Position numbers and translations under genes: made by a program. A stretch of 64,000 nt of DNA from Panicum virgatum (Eukaryota > Streptophyta > Magnoliopsida > Poales > Poaceae). Positions 11,001 through 22,400 of this stretch are shown here, one piece after another. The notes beneath the pieces are model-generated. The model was not told the origin of the DNA, made no database searches, and worked only from the letters and a program-made list of their open reading frames with translations. The DNA is taken from positions 58,234,195 through 58,298,194 of the forward strand of contig NC_053144.1 of NCBI RefSeq assembly GCF_016808335.1, written 5' to 3'. Each line of letters opens with the position of its first letter. Position 1 is the first letter of the stretch.

Positions 11001-12926
11001 GGAGGGAGTAATGTTTAACTTTTTTTTTTAGTGTGAGGGAGTAGTGTTTAACTAGAACCGGGAAGCACCGCTGTCGGGCGGCCGGCCTGGCCTGCTAGCT
11101 AGCTATCCCTCGCAAGTTTACAGCCGGAGACGGTGGTGTCAACAAAGCCCAGTTCGTATTGTTTCACCTGGGCTTCCATGAATCTTTGGGCGGGCTAAAA
11201 GAAGCCCGTGTACTGCTTTGAGCAAACCAATTCAACCAGTCAGAATAGGTCTGTTCTGTTATCAACCCATCATCTGGGTACTCTAAAAAAAAACATCATC
11301 TGGGCTCTGAAGGGCCCAATAATAATTTTACTTCCATGTCACTTTTAGATGTGGCAAATGTCCATCCTCTTGGACCAAAAGATTGGCTGGACTGACCTGT
11401 ACGTAGCCACAGGGTCTTTCTTAAAAGGTCCGAAAACAACCCCTCTGGGAAAGGAAGAATAATATCTTTAAAGGGAAAAAAAAGAGGAAAATTGACTCGT
11501 GAGCATTTGCCATTCGGTCTGTGCCTATCTATCCAGACGCGTTTCCCATGTGCAATCTAAAAGTAATAAACCTGCCATTGTCTTTTTTTTTTTATGAGAA
11601 CCAGCCATTGTCTTGACGGGCGAAAAGGAGCACGCGAACGCATGGCGTCCCTGTCCTGCAATTGCGAGACCTGGAGATCTCTTCAATGTCGGCGGGTGAG
11701 CACCGGAGCCGCGCATCGCTGACAGCCTATACCCTAGCCCCTAGGTGTCGTAGGGCTCCACGACATATTCCTAGCTAGTCACGCACCGTCACGTTTCGGC
11801 GCTGTAGCACGCGCGCGGATTGAAACGTGGCGTGCCGGACCAAATCGAAAACAAAAAAAATCTCGCGGCCGCCGGGGAGCGAAACGTTGTGGTTGCAGCA
11901 GGGGTCGGTGCAGCGCCGGCCGCGTGTTCGTTTGCCGCCCGCTCCGCGCGCGGCGCAAGCGGGGCGCGACTGGCGAGTGGCCCGCGGCCGTGCCAGCGGC
12001 GCGCGCGTCGCGTCACCGACTGGCGTCGCGGTCCGCCGGGCGCGTCGACATTCACACGCGCGCGCGCACGTTGCCCCCGCCCGACCGCGGCGCCGTTCAC
12101 GGCCGGCCCTGCGGCTCCGTCGTCGTGTGGCTCCGCGCGCTCGAGACGTCCGCGGGCGTTGCTCTCGCGCGCTGGTCCAGGAGATCGAGTCCACACTGTG
12201 GTGAATGGTGATGTCCAGGAGTTGGACGGCAGGCCGCGCGAGGCGCCGGGCGCGGCACCACCGGCCAGCTAGCCCCGCGCGCGCGTTCGAGAGAGCGGCG
12301 TAAGGCGTGCGTCAGCGCCGAGGTAGACACCTAGTACGAGCTACTGGTAGCTAGCAAGGGCACTCTCTGGGATATGCGTGGACGGCGGTGCGTGCGTGTT
12401 TGCCAGAAGCGGGCCGGGCACTCTAGTAGAGGAGCTAGCTAGGGAAAGGGAATGGATGGACAAAGGAAAATCGTCCGATCCGTTCCTGAACGTAGCGTGC
12501 GTCGAGTGTGCGCGCACTACGTACTGACACGCCAACGGGGGACAGGACATCCGTAGCTTGTACTGGACAGGGGGCAGATCATGCTGCACTGGCAGTTTTT
12601 CGCACCTTCTTATCATGCTGTAAGGGCGAATAATCATGGTCACTGTTGTAAAAGGCAAAACCGTACGAGAGCATCGCATCAGAAGGACGATACCGCCATG
12701 AATGATTGTGTATGTCTAGCTATTTTGCTGGGGCCGGCACTGAATGGTGTCAAGATCGGAGATCATCTGGTTGGAGACTTGGAGTCAAAAGAGGCCCAAT
12801 TGGGCTGCGAGCGCAGGCGTTGAGTTGGCCAGATTAGGACGCGGGAGGATCACACTAGCTGCCTTTGAATATTTTACTTTTTGCTCATCCGATCCAATTC
12901 TGAAACATGTGCGTGACAACAACCCT
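8049..12926. other. Desaturase 3' UTR, then long intergenic stretch
   Basis: The first 300 bp or so are probably the desaturase 3' UTR. After that I find no gene. The sequence at 9701-9770 repeats a motif from 898-965. Positions 11775-12330 are very GC-rich with long overlapping frames on both strands but no protein-like conservation. A Stowaway-like remnant with ACGGAGGGAGTA lies near 10998-11011. Frames at 8344-8631 and 8659-9357 look like chance products of moderate GC. Confidence 0.5.
10384..10505. repeat. Repeat of the CAGCAGTATTTTTCTC family, copy a
   Basis: Two internal copies of a unit with CAGCAG(A/T)ATTTTTCTCTCA followed by AAATCAGCACCAGCC. The same unit recurs at 25678-25830 and 38856-38975. 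It is probably a short non-autonomous DNA transposon whose interior is tandemly duplicated. Confidence 0.6.
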
Positions 12927-13203
12927 GGGTGTGTTTAGATCCACGAAAAGGTAGATGAAAAAGTCGCATCGTACACTGTAGCACTTTTCGTTTGTTTGTG
13001 GTAAATATTATCCTACCATGATATAACTAGGCTCAAAAGATTCGTCTCGCGACGTACATCAAAACTATGCAATTAATTTTTTTATTTACCTACATTTAGT
13101 ACTCCATGCATGAGTCATTTGCTATATTTAATATTTCGATGTGATTTTAATGTGATGGAAAGTTTGGAAAATTAGGAAGAGTTTGGGGTATCTAAACACA
13201 CCC
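12927..13203. mobile_element. MITE with GGGTGTGTTTAG ends
   Basis: The ends GGGTGTGTTTAGAT and ATCTAAACACACCC form a perfect 14-bp TIR around 277 bp. The interior holds GTAGCACTTTTCGT and GATTCGTCTCGCGA, shared with other short elements here. It has no coding capacity. Confidence 0.85.
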
Positions 13204-16200
13204 CCTCTCGTTTGATATATTTGCCGTGCGGACTCTCCCAAAGTGCCGTGTGACTTGTGTCCCGATCGATCCTCATCATTGAATCTACCTACCACCTGGC
13301 CTGGTGACACGTTCCGTCTACTTTTTATTATCAAAGAATGAAATGGAGGATGGAAGCAGATCGGATTCGGATATCTCGGATATCCGTCTTCCTATTTGTC
13401 ATCCTCTAGGATGGAAGCAGATCGGATTATTCGTACGGATACGGATTCGGATATCTCAGGGATCCGCTTTTCTCCTTCATTCTTTGCCGTTTCCATCCCT
13501 TGTTATTACTGTGCAAGCTAGTTACATGGATCTGAGATGTCTCTTCGTTTAGCGCGGCAGTTGGAGTGTTCAGAACTACTATCTAGCTAGCAATTCCCCT
13601 TCGAACAAACCATCAACAAGTAGCTAGCAGCTAGGGTGAGCTGGGGCTTTGAATTTTCCGCAAACGAGACCGACCGGTTAAAGAAGCTGTGTCGCAAGTT
13701 CTCCCGTGCAGGATCTCGTCAAGATTATTGCAAATTGTTTAAGGCGCCGTTTGGCATAAAATGTCACTGGCCGATATATCATATCAGAAAGAAGCTCAAA
13801 TTAAAGTTAGCTACCTCTAGCTAACTCCTATAGGTTATTGGCTTATTGCGCGCCCACTTGCGAGGGACCGATTGGACGAGGTAGTACATTATCCACTTGA
13901 TCCACATGCGCAATGTTTAAGCTTTTTTGATTTGTTCATATAACCTAGACCACATTGCATTGCATTATCCACGTATAGTGAGATCATGGACTGAATCGAG
14001 AAGGGACTACTACTGTTAACAAAGAAACAGACCAGAAATCGAGCTGTTGCTTATGGCTTATGACGCGTTTTTGCTAGCTAGGAGTTGCATCCATAGCTGC
14101 AAACCAAAATCATGTGTCGGCCACATTTCCAGCGTCACATCATTCGACCTCGTCATCTACAATTAATGGATTGCTCATCATCATGTTAAATGTTTATCGT
14201 CGATCATAAATAGTGCCACACATCTGTTGACATTACAAAGATGCTAGAGTGGCAAGAAATGATAGATGTTCTGTACATTAATTAATGACATCCATATTAG
14301 CTATATTAGTGTGCTTTTGAAGAAAAAAATTGATGCAATATGGCATGCCAATTTTTTTATATAATTTGTTTATCCTTTTAAAACAAAAGATCATTTATTT
14401 CTAATTATCTCATGATCTGAACCTTAATGCTATGATTACTCAAAACACGTGAATTGAATATCAGACACACAGGGCTAGCTAGCAGCAGCCTGGCATGCGT
14501 GAATGGGAGTAGTTCAAGTGATGAGTCACGCCTACTACTGATGAATTCTTAACACTGTGAAGGTAGAAAACTAGTTAATTATCAAAGGCATGCGAAATAA
14601 GAATATGAGCAGCATCATACATGTATGCTTAAACGTGATTTAAAAGGCAGCTAGCCTGGGAAGAGGACAGCGTTTGTGGGGTTGGTTGGTGCCCAGAGAA
14701 GGATTTTTTGGGCAAGTACATTGGAGACGTCTAATAAGCAGTCTCATGCAATGACTTGTCATCTTGAGACGACTGAAGATATAATAACCTCTACAATATA
14801 TAGGTTGTTGTTTTATTGAGTCGTAGTAGTACCATATCCCTTAATTTGTGGAATAAAAAAAGTAATGTTGTGAGTAGCATGATGACAACAACTCGTACAA
14901 TATTAGTGGTAAGTAAGCGGTTTCATACTCCTTAATTTTAGCCTATGAGGCGGCTGTTGCATGAAGCAACCATCTCATTCTCTCCCACCCCCCTCTCTCC
15001 ACATCACAAAAATCCTATGTAGAATAGCATGAGGCAACCTATGAGAGACCGATGACGTGTAGCAAAGTAGCAATGTAGTTGCTCAGGCCTAGCCTTTCTT
15101 TGTCGCCTCATATTAACCGCGCTTTCACATGGTGAATCAATATATTTCTAATCTCTGTCATCTTTTATTCATCGAGGGAAAAAGGAACGTTTAGGTTTCC
15201 AATTTGTCTATTTGAAGGATTATTATATATTGCTCCGAGTCTGACCTTTTTCCACTAGGAGTACCAGTTCAGCCTTCCTAGCTCCTTCAGCGTCTCATAT
15301 GATTCACATGTACGTACAACTAACAAACATGCACCCTGTGTGATTTGTCAATCAAATTGATGGAAATTTAATTGCTTCTGGAAAAGGGCAGCGCCTGGAT
15401 CTTCTAGAGAAAGAAACTTGACAATGCATGTGAAGAAATTGGGGAGAGAGGTGTGACCTAAATTGTTCCATCGATTATTGCATATATATATATATATATA
15501 TATATATAACGAAGGAAAAATCGCTCAAACTAGAGCAGGTAGCTAGAAAAAGACATCCGTAATCATGACGACACTAATTGCAAAAAATATACATACTATG
15601 TAGAAAGTCATATCTTAACTAAAGTAAAGGAACTGAGCCTATATAAATATACGTTCATGTGGTTCATGTGGTTGAGGGTACGGTGTGGATGTGTACGTCT
15701 AAAAACCTTTGAACTTTGTGTCCTCATCAAGACTAGTTTTAAAATATCTATTTGTTCTTAACATGAAGTTTGTGTATAGTTTGATATTTATGGCCCTCCC
15801 GTGTGTCTCTCGTGGTTTGAGAGCATATAATTAACTCATCTACCCTGGTTCGAGGATCAGACCCAACTTAATGATCAACACCCGGGGAACATCTTTTCCC
15901 ATGGCCAGTCTCAGTGGGACTGTGTCACTGTGGGAGTGTCACCAGCACAATTACTAAGACTGCAAATTAGGTAATCGAGACGGAGGGGTGTCATGGTGAT
16001 GGCACTCCTCTTACATCCCATGATATATATACTCTCTCTCTCTTTTCTGTTCATAATTAGGCTGCCACATCAGCAAATTTAATACCCATGACATCCGCAC
16101 ACTAAGATTGGCCTGAGTTCGATCTGTATATTTGACCTAGCTAGCTAGATAGCTAGATCCAAAGGATCCTTACTTAGCCCACGTGCATATGTGGCTCAAA

Positions 16201-16396
16201 GAGATAGAGAAGTCTAACCAAACAGACTACTAGCTATAGCCAGCAACCCCACGTACGCACTGTTGATGGTGCCGTGCCCCCCTTTTTTTAATTACAGATA
16301 GATCATAGATGGAGCACACTTACACACACTATGTCACTGCCACACACACGAATACCATATTCAGACACTCGTGAGTGCATGTTCCTCGTAACCTCG
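13204..16396. other. Intergenic, AT-rich, no gene seen
   Basis: No coding region is supported. The stretch holds a local duplication of GGATGGAAGCAGATCGGATT at about 13349-13368 and 13410-13429, a (TA)n run at 15482-15508, and a degenerate MITE-like area at about 14740-15110. It also holds a short TIR element at 15903-16113, listed separately. Confidence 0.5.
15903..16113. mobile_element. Short TIR element with GGCCAGTCTCAGTG ends
   Basis: GGCCAGTCTCAGTG on the left and CACTAAGATTGGCC on the right form an imperfect TIR. The 211-bp interior is non-coding. A Tourist-like origin is possible, but the target duplication is not clear. Confidence 0.5.
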
Positions 16397-16686
16397 CTGA
16401 GAGCATCTCCAGCATATACTCATCCCTTCCAATACTATAAAACTATCTCTTTGGTAATGTAAGGTGCTCCAACATACTACCAATTCCATCCCTGATACCA
16501 AAATATTTTTAGTGATTACCAAAATACACTCTCTATTACCCAAATGCAGGGGAATTCTTTCATCTACCATATCATTGAGTAATCTGCTACAACACTGGCT
16601 ATAAAAAAATGAATAAAAACTATTATCAGTGATGGAGAGAGAAAATATATAGAGTATGAGAGATGAGTAATCTGCTGGAGATTTTT
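16397..16686. mobile_element. Tourist-like MITE with GAGCATCTCCAGCA ends
   Basis: GAGAGCATCTCCAGCA on the left and TGCTGGAGAT on the right form an imperfect TIR around about 290 bp. Elements with these termini are abundant near grass genes. The minus-strand open frame across it is incidental. Confidence 0.6.
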
Positions 16687-17744
16687 CTGTAACATCGGTC
16701 ACGCCTAAAACCACACTAATTAAGATCTTGGTGCTGCACCACCTCTTCAATTTGAATTTAACAACGCTTCTTCATTTCTTTGTTTCTCTATTTTTTTAAA
16801 AAAAACTCAGGTAATAATATATTCCATAATCTTTTTCCATTAAGGATACAAAAATATAGCTATATAGCTGCAATGATTTTACTTCGTACGTACCTCTAAT
16901 TAATGCTTTGAAAGAGGAGAGTTGGCATGTATGATTCTAGTATCATGTTATTTGATATAGAAGTATGGATGGTCATTTTATATATCGATTTTTAACTTGG
17001 ATTCCTGTATTAGTGTGCACAGTTTTGTTATGAAAAAACGTAGAATAATATATGCAAACTATAGCTAAACATGCCAGAATTATTATTCGTCTATCCTAGG
17101 CAAACATGACATATCATTGCTACCTGTAGCTAGCTATAAACTGCCAGAAATAAAATATTTTAGATAAATCTCGAAGTTGTAAAAATAAATTTCAAAGTTT
17201 TGGATCTTAATAACCAAATGATATAAATATTTCTAACCTAGGATAGGACACCTGCCGTCCAAGGAGAAGGCAGAACTTTAATTTTCGTACTCCACGTCAC
17301 AATTAAGTATGCGTTTTCGTCGTGTTGCAAAAAAGGCGCTGTTGTTCGGCCCAATGTGTGAGCTAGAATCACGCATGCTCCACTTGCTTTATGTGCATAT
17401 TGTGCTCTTAAAAGTCGCGAGTGAGAGCGCTATGGCACGCTAGTAGCACTCGCTCTGGTGCCGTGCTGGACATGCTCTTGCGTATATATGGTGCAAGAGA
17501 ACGCAAAACATGCTTTCCTTTTTGCTCTCAAATTAACATCAATGTGAAACTAGCTAAAGATTTCGGCGCTTTTTGTCGGCTGAACAGGTGATGAAATTAA
17601 AGCGAAAGCACCTGACGTATTTTATAGATGGACACGAATTATACTTCCATCGGTCACTAATTAAATTCATTTGAATACTGATCGATGGGGTCACTTCAAT
17701 TAACAGTACTTATAAAAATATATTATCTATAATAAAATTTATAT
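16687..17744. other. Intergenic, AT-rich, no gene seen
   Basis: There is no coding frame with recognisable content on either strand, and I see no repeat boundary clear enough to call. Confidence 0.5.
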
Positions 17745-18080
17745 AGCGAAAGGGCATGTAGTATAGTGGTTACAGAAGCCTTAGTAGCACCTCAGGTCTT
17801 GGGTTTGACTCCCCGTGAGAATGAATATTCTAGAATTTAATTGCGCCGTGCTTTCAGTGGTAGGTGGCGTTCCCCTCGACAGCGAGGTGCCTGTGATGAC
17901 TTTGTCTTTGCCGGTTCAGTCTTCGAAGATAGGGGTAGGGTTTGCGTATGTGTGTTCATAAGGAAGTGTGTGCGTGCGTTGTGAGTGTTTGAGTTGCTTC
18001 TAGGGGTAAGGTTTGCGTACGTGTGATCAAAGGGATGAGTGCGCGAGTTTGTGAGTATTTGAGTTGTCCTGTATAATCTT
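17745..18080 (+). mobile_element. Au-type SINE (tRNA-derived) with duplicated 3' module
   Basis: A perfect RNA polymerase III A box TAGTATAGTGG lies at 17759-17769 and a near-consensus B box GGTTTGACTCC at 17802-17812, 32 nt apart as in tRNA promoters. Downstream text such as CTTCGAAGATAGGGGTAGGG and GTGTGTTCATAAGG resembles the remembered Au SINE consensus of grasses. The 3' module of about 66 bp occurs twice, at about 17932-17997 and 18002-18067. There is no coding capacity. The ends are approximate and no clear target duplication was found. Confidence 0.7.
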
Positions 18081-19257
18081 ATATATTGAAAATGTTTTTT
18101 ATGATGAATAATCCAAGGGAGCTAGTCTATATGAAATTTTAAATGCTGATGGTCAAAGCTGCCAAAAAGTCCTAATTACATTTATAGTTGTAATTACATT
18201 GTGACACGCCAAGAATTAAACATGATTGCAGAGGTAGCTCTATCTGTCCAAAGATCCTAGCATAATCTTTACCCTACGATTCCTGGCCAATTCCCTGGCC
18301 TGGGAGCGAGCCACGTCGCTAGCCGCTCCCGGTCGTCCGATCGGGTGCGCGGACGGCCCGGATCTTGCGTTTTCCGGTTATTTTGCACAAAAGTCCTCGA
18401 ACTTCCTCAAAATACAACCCGCCATCCACTCTTCTCTCTCAAAATATTTTTTCGAATAAGTCCCTAAAATTTACTGTTAATGAGCCTAATTAATCTATAA
18501 TTAGTTGATGGTCACTGTAGCATCACTGTTACAAAATCATGGATTAAGTAGGCTCATTAAATTCGTCTCGCAATTTACAATCCATCCGTGCAAAAAGTTT
18601 TATAAATAGATTTTATTTAATAATCCATTCATGTGTCCAAATATTTGATGTGACATTTTTGGATGTAAAATTTTGGAATCTAAGCATAGCCTCACTGCAA
18701 TAAAATGACAAAACACACACCCTGCCGCATTACTCTACAAATGTCCAGGTCCCCGCGTGACCCCCAATGTCCAAAAAAGTGCTTAGCCTACGACACATAT
18801 TTAAAAATCTCATGCACGGATAAAATAAAAACACATCCTTATACACTGTATATTACATTCTAATGTTATACGGTTTCACTACACATGTTGTTCAACCTAC
18901 TAACAGTTAGTGCAGCAATAACCTGCGACCAAAACAAAAAAACGGAGAGAACAAATTTACCAAATCATCTCACATACATAGCAAAAATTTTAAAAAACTA
19001 TATCAACCTAATTATATTCTTCTTTCATGTACCAAATAAAGTTTCAAATAATACAAATAAATGGTATAAACCAGGTCTTGCTGCGCGGCGTTTCTAGTAA
19101 TTACTATTCTAGCTAATCCTTTTCCTGTGTACCACTATTATTTTTTGAGCACGTGCTTCTATTTTCCCTATGCATGTTGCTTTCAAGCACACTAGCTGCA
19201 ATTTGATATTCCACACTCCAATGATGATCGCAAAGGCGCTGTCTCTCCCTTATCCTT
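18081..19257. other. Intergenic with a degenerate MITE, upstream of the oxygenase gene
   Basis: At about 18460-18695 a short element of the TTCGTCTCGC family is visible: ATTCGTCTCGCAA near 18558 and GTAGCATCACTGTTAC near 18515. Its ends are not clear. The rest is AT-rich and holds no supported gene. Confidence 0.5.
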
Positions 19258-19264
19258 TATAAAA
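19258..19264 (+). promoter_or_regulatory. Likely TATA box of the jasmonate oxygenase gene
   Basis: CCTTTATAAAAAGGGG lies about 175 bp upstream of the start codon at 19438, giving a plausible 5' UTR of roughly 140 nt. No closer TATA motif is as good. Confidence 0.6.
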
Positions 19265-19437
19265 AGGGGTAAAATATGGTATTACCATTCATCTCAGGGC
19301 CATATATGTTCAACTGATGCAAGCACTATATATCATCAGATGCCATGCGTGTGTAAGTGTAAGCTACTTCAGTTGCAGGCAGGCGGGTCTTTCTATCTAG
19401 TCGTCTTAATAATTAAACCACCAGCTAGCTAGCTCCG

Positions 19438-22400
19438 ATGACTAGCTGCTTCAACGGCGGCACCGGCTGGCCGGAGCCCGTGGTGCGCGTGCAGGCCGTG
19501 TCGGACACCTGCGGCGACACGATCCCGGAGCGTTACGTCAAGCCGCTGTCGGAGCGGCCGTCGCTCTCGCCAGCCGCCGCCGACGGCGCCGGGGGCGGCC
19601 CGAACATCCCGGTCGTGGACCTGTCAATGCCGGACGCGGACGCGACGTCCCAAGCCGTGGCGGCGGCGTGCCGGGAGTGGGGCTTCTTTCAGGCGGTGAA
19701 CCACGGCGTGCGCCCGGAGCTGCTGCGCCGCGCGCGCGCGGCGTGGCGCGGCTTCTTCCGGCAGCCCGCGGAGGTGCGCGAGCGCTACGCGAACTCGCCG
19801 GCGACGTACGAGGGCTACGGCAGCCGCCTCGGCACCGCCAAGGGCGGCCCCCTCGACTGGGGCGACTACTACTTCCTCCACCTCCTGCCGCCGTCCCTCA
19901 AGAGCCACGACAAGTGGCCGTCCCTGCCTGCCTCGCTGCGGTACGGCCGGTGCACAACAACTTGTACACGGCCGCCGATGATGGTGGCGGCGCGGCACAA
20001 GTTGATCTGATGTGGTTGGTTGCTGCAGGGAGACGACGGAGGAGTACGGCGAGGAGGTGGTGCAGCTGTGCCGGCGGGTGATGCGGCTGCTGTCGACGGG
20101 GCTGGGGCTGGAGGCAGGGAGGCTGCAGGCGGCGTTCGGCGGGGAGGGCTGCGAGGGGGCGTGCATGCGCGTCAACTTCTACCCGCGGTGCCCGCAGCCG
20201 GAGCTCACGCTCGGCGTGGCGGCGCACTCCGACCCCGGCGGGATGACCATGCTGCTGGTCGACGACCACGTCAGGGGCCTGCAGGTGAGGAGCCCCGACG
20301 CCGCCGCCGGCGAGTGGATCACCGTCGACCCCGTCCCCGATGCCTTCATCGTCAACATGGGCGACCAGATCCAGGTACGACGACCTTCAATATAATTCCT
20401 ACACGTCGATACGCACACGTGGTACAAATTCCGACAACTGCTGCGCAGATCATCACTGCTGACATTTTAATTTGCTAGTAATAGGAAAAGTAAAAAAAGA
20501 AGCACACGTGGTTTAGCATCAAAGATTCATCAATTTATAAGCGGAATACAAAAAGGTTATTGGAGTCGACAGCAACCCACGTACTGATCGATCTGAATGG
20601 AAATTGCTTGCGGTACGTGCAGCCACGTTGCACCGCTATCCGCACCTATCCAAGTGCAAGACGGAAAGAAATAAAAACAAAAGCACTGTGTGACCAAAAA
20701 AAACAAGAGAAATATAAATATGCAAGGCGCAAGGCTGTGCCGGGCGTCGACACGTGTCCCTGGACCCAGGGGCGAAGCCAGATGATAATGTTGTCGAGGT
20801 CTTTTCTATTTCTTGTCGGGGTTTTAGCTTTAAGAAACAGTGTAGAACAGTGATTCTCATTGATTTTGTAGAAATCCGTCGGGGTCAACTGACCCCGACG
20901 CAACCACACAGCTCCGCCCCTGCCTGGACCATAGCATCCACTAGATAGAACAAGATACCAAACAAAGGATCGCCGAATCTGGTTGATCGTGTCAGGACTC
21001 AGGACGGACCTCTCGACAAAAGGACGAATAATTCGGAATCTCATAGAGATAAGGGTAGGTTTTCTATTGCATGGAACCTCTCATACATTACACTACAATA
21101 TCCCAGTGCAAATATTCAAAAAAATGTTGGACCAGGATAATTTCGTTCAAAAAAAAAATCTGATAGCCGATAGAAGCTAAGCTAAGACCTGCCCGTATCT
21201 AGCTATAAGTTAGTATCCATGCCCTTACAAAATTTTAAAAGTATCGTCCATGTATCATTGTTGTCCTCCAAGCCGATTCTCTTAAGAATATAGTAGTAGC
21301 ATCCTTTAAGACATTTTAAATACCATAGAAAATCATATTATTACAAAACTAATACATATGCCCATACATTTTTCAGATATTCAATCATAACAATATACTC
21401 CTAAGAATCATGTGATATGTTGACTATAAATAACCAAAAACACCATCTGATAGAGCGTAAGAGTTAGTGGCATCCTTGAATGGGTAACACCATTTACAAC
21501 TTCATTTTTTCACCCATGTATAGGAAATTGATACCTCATGTACCTCCTTACATGTAAGATGTATGAAGGGTTTTAGTTTCAAAATGTAAAAAAAAATGTT
21601 AACATGCACGTGTGATACCAAATAAATGCACTGTTCAAAACATAATTCATTGTGGACTAATAAACTAATTTGATTTTATAGCGTCAGTGCCTTTTGTTTT
21701 TCCTATAACCTTGATCAAAATTAGATAAGTTTAAAACTTAGGAGAAAGTAAACCTTCTACATTTTGAAGGAGGGACTAACTTTTTATTATTACAAACTAA
21801 AAATCTAAAAGATAAATCTTATTCTTTTTCTTGGGAACAAAAACATCTTGATGACCCCAAGACAGAAAAGGCAGGGACTTTTCGGTCCTTTAATTTCTTA
21901 AATAAATTAAATAAAAAGGAAACCATCATGATGATCCCCGATACACGTGCTTCATCATGTTCTCGTAATCCTTGATTTACATCGGTCTTGTGCAAGTACT
22001 CATAGCTAATGGACTATACTACTGTATCATGAAGATTCAACACAGTCATGTGAGACTGAACACTGTGCACAGCTTGGACACCCAGGGTCCATGGATAAAG
22101 GTGAGAGTGGGAGTGAGACACCTACGTGGCTACTTTGTCTCCTAGCTTGAGCCAAGTTAGGCCCCGTTTGGCAGGGTTTCGGCTCTTCCAAAAACAGCTC
22201 CGGCTCTGGCTCCTCAGATGGAGCGGCTTCTCTGGTGGAGTTGGAGCCGTTTTAGAAAATGTTTGGCAAAACAACTTCACTTGTTAGATTGATGTGTAAG
22301 CCGCGTGAAACCATGATTTCATGGCTTCATCTTGCCTGTGTAAGCCGCCGCCGGCTTCAGAACCGGCTTCACGTGTGAAGCCGGTCCTGAAACAAACGTT

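Noticed and set aside
11775..12330. Overlapping ORFs of 95-150 aa in a GC-rich island
   Set aside because: Arg/Ala-rich readings on both strands with no conserved motif. A CpG-rich island without an adjoining gene is the simpler reading.
15790..15880. A stretch with CTGGTTCGAGGATCAG resembling a tRNA B box
   Set aside because: No A box at the right distance and no cloverleaf could be drawn, so not called as tRNA or SINE.
16361..16750. A 129-aa minus-strand frame
   Set aside because: It spans a MITE with GAGCATCTCCAGCA ends and has no domain.
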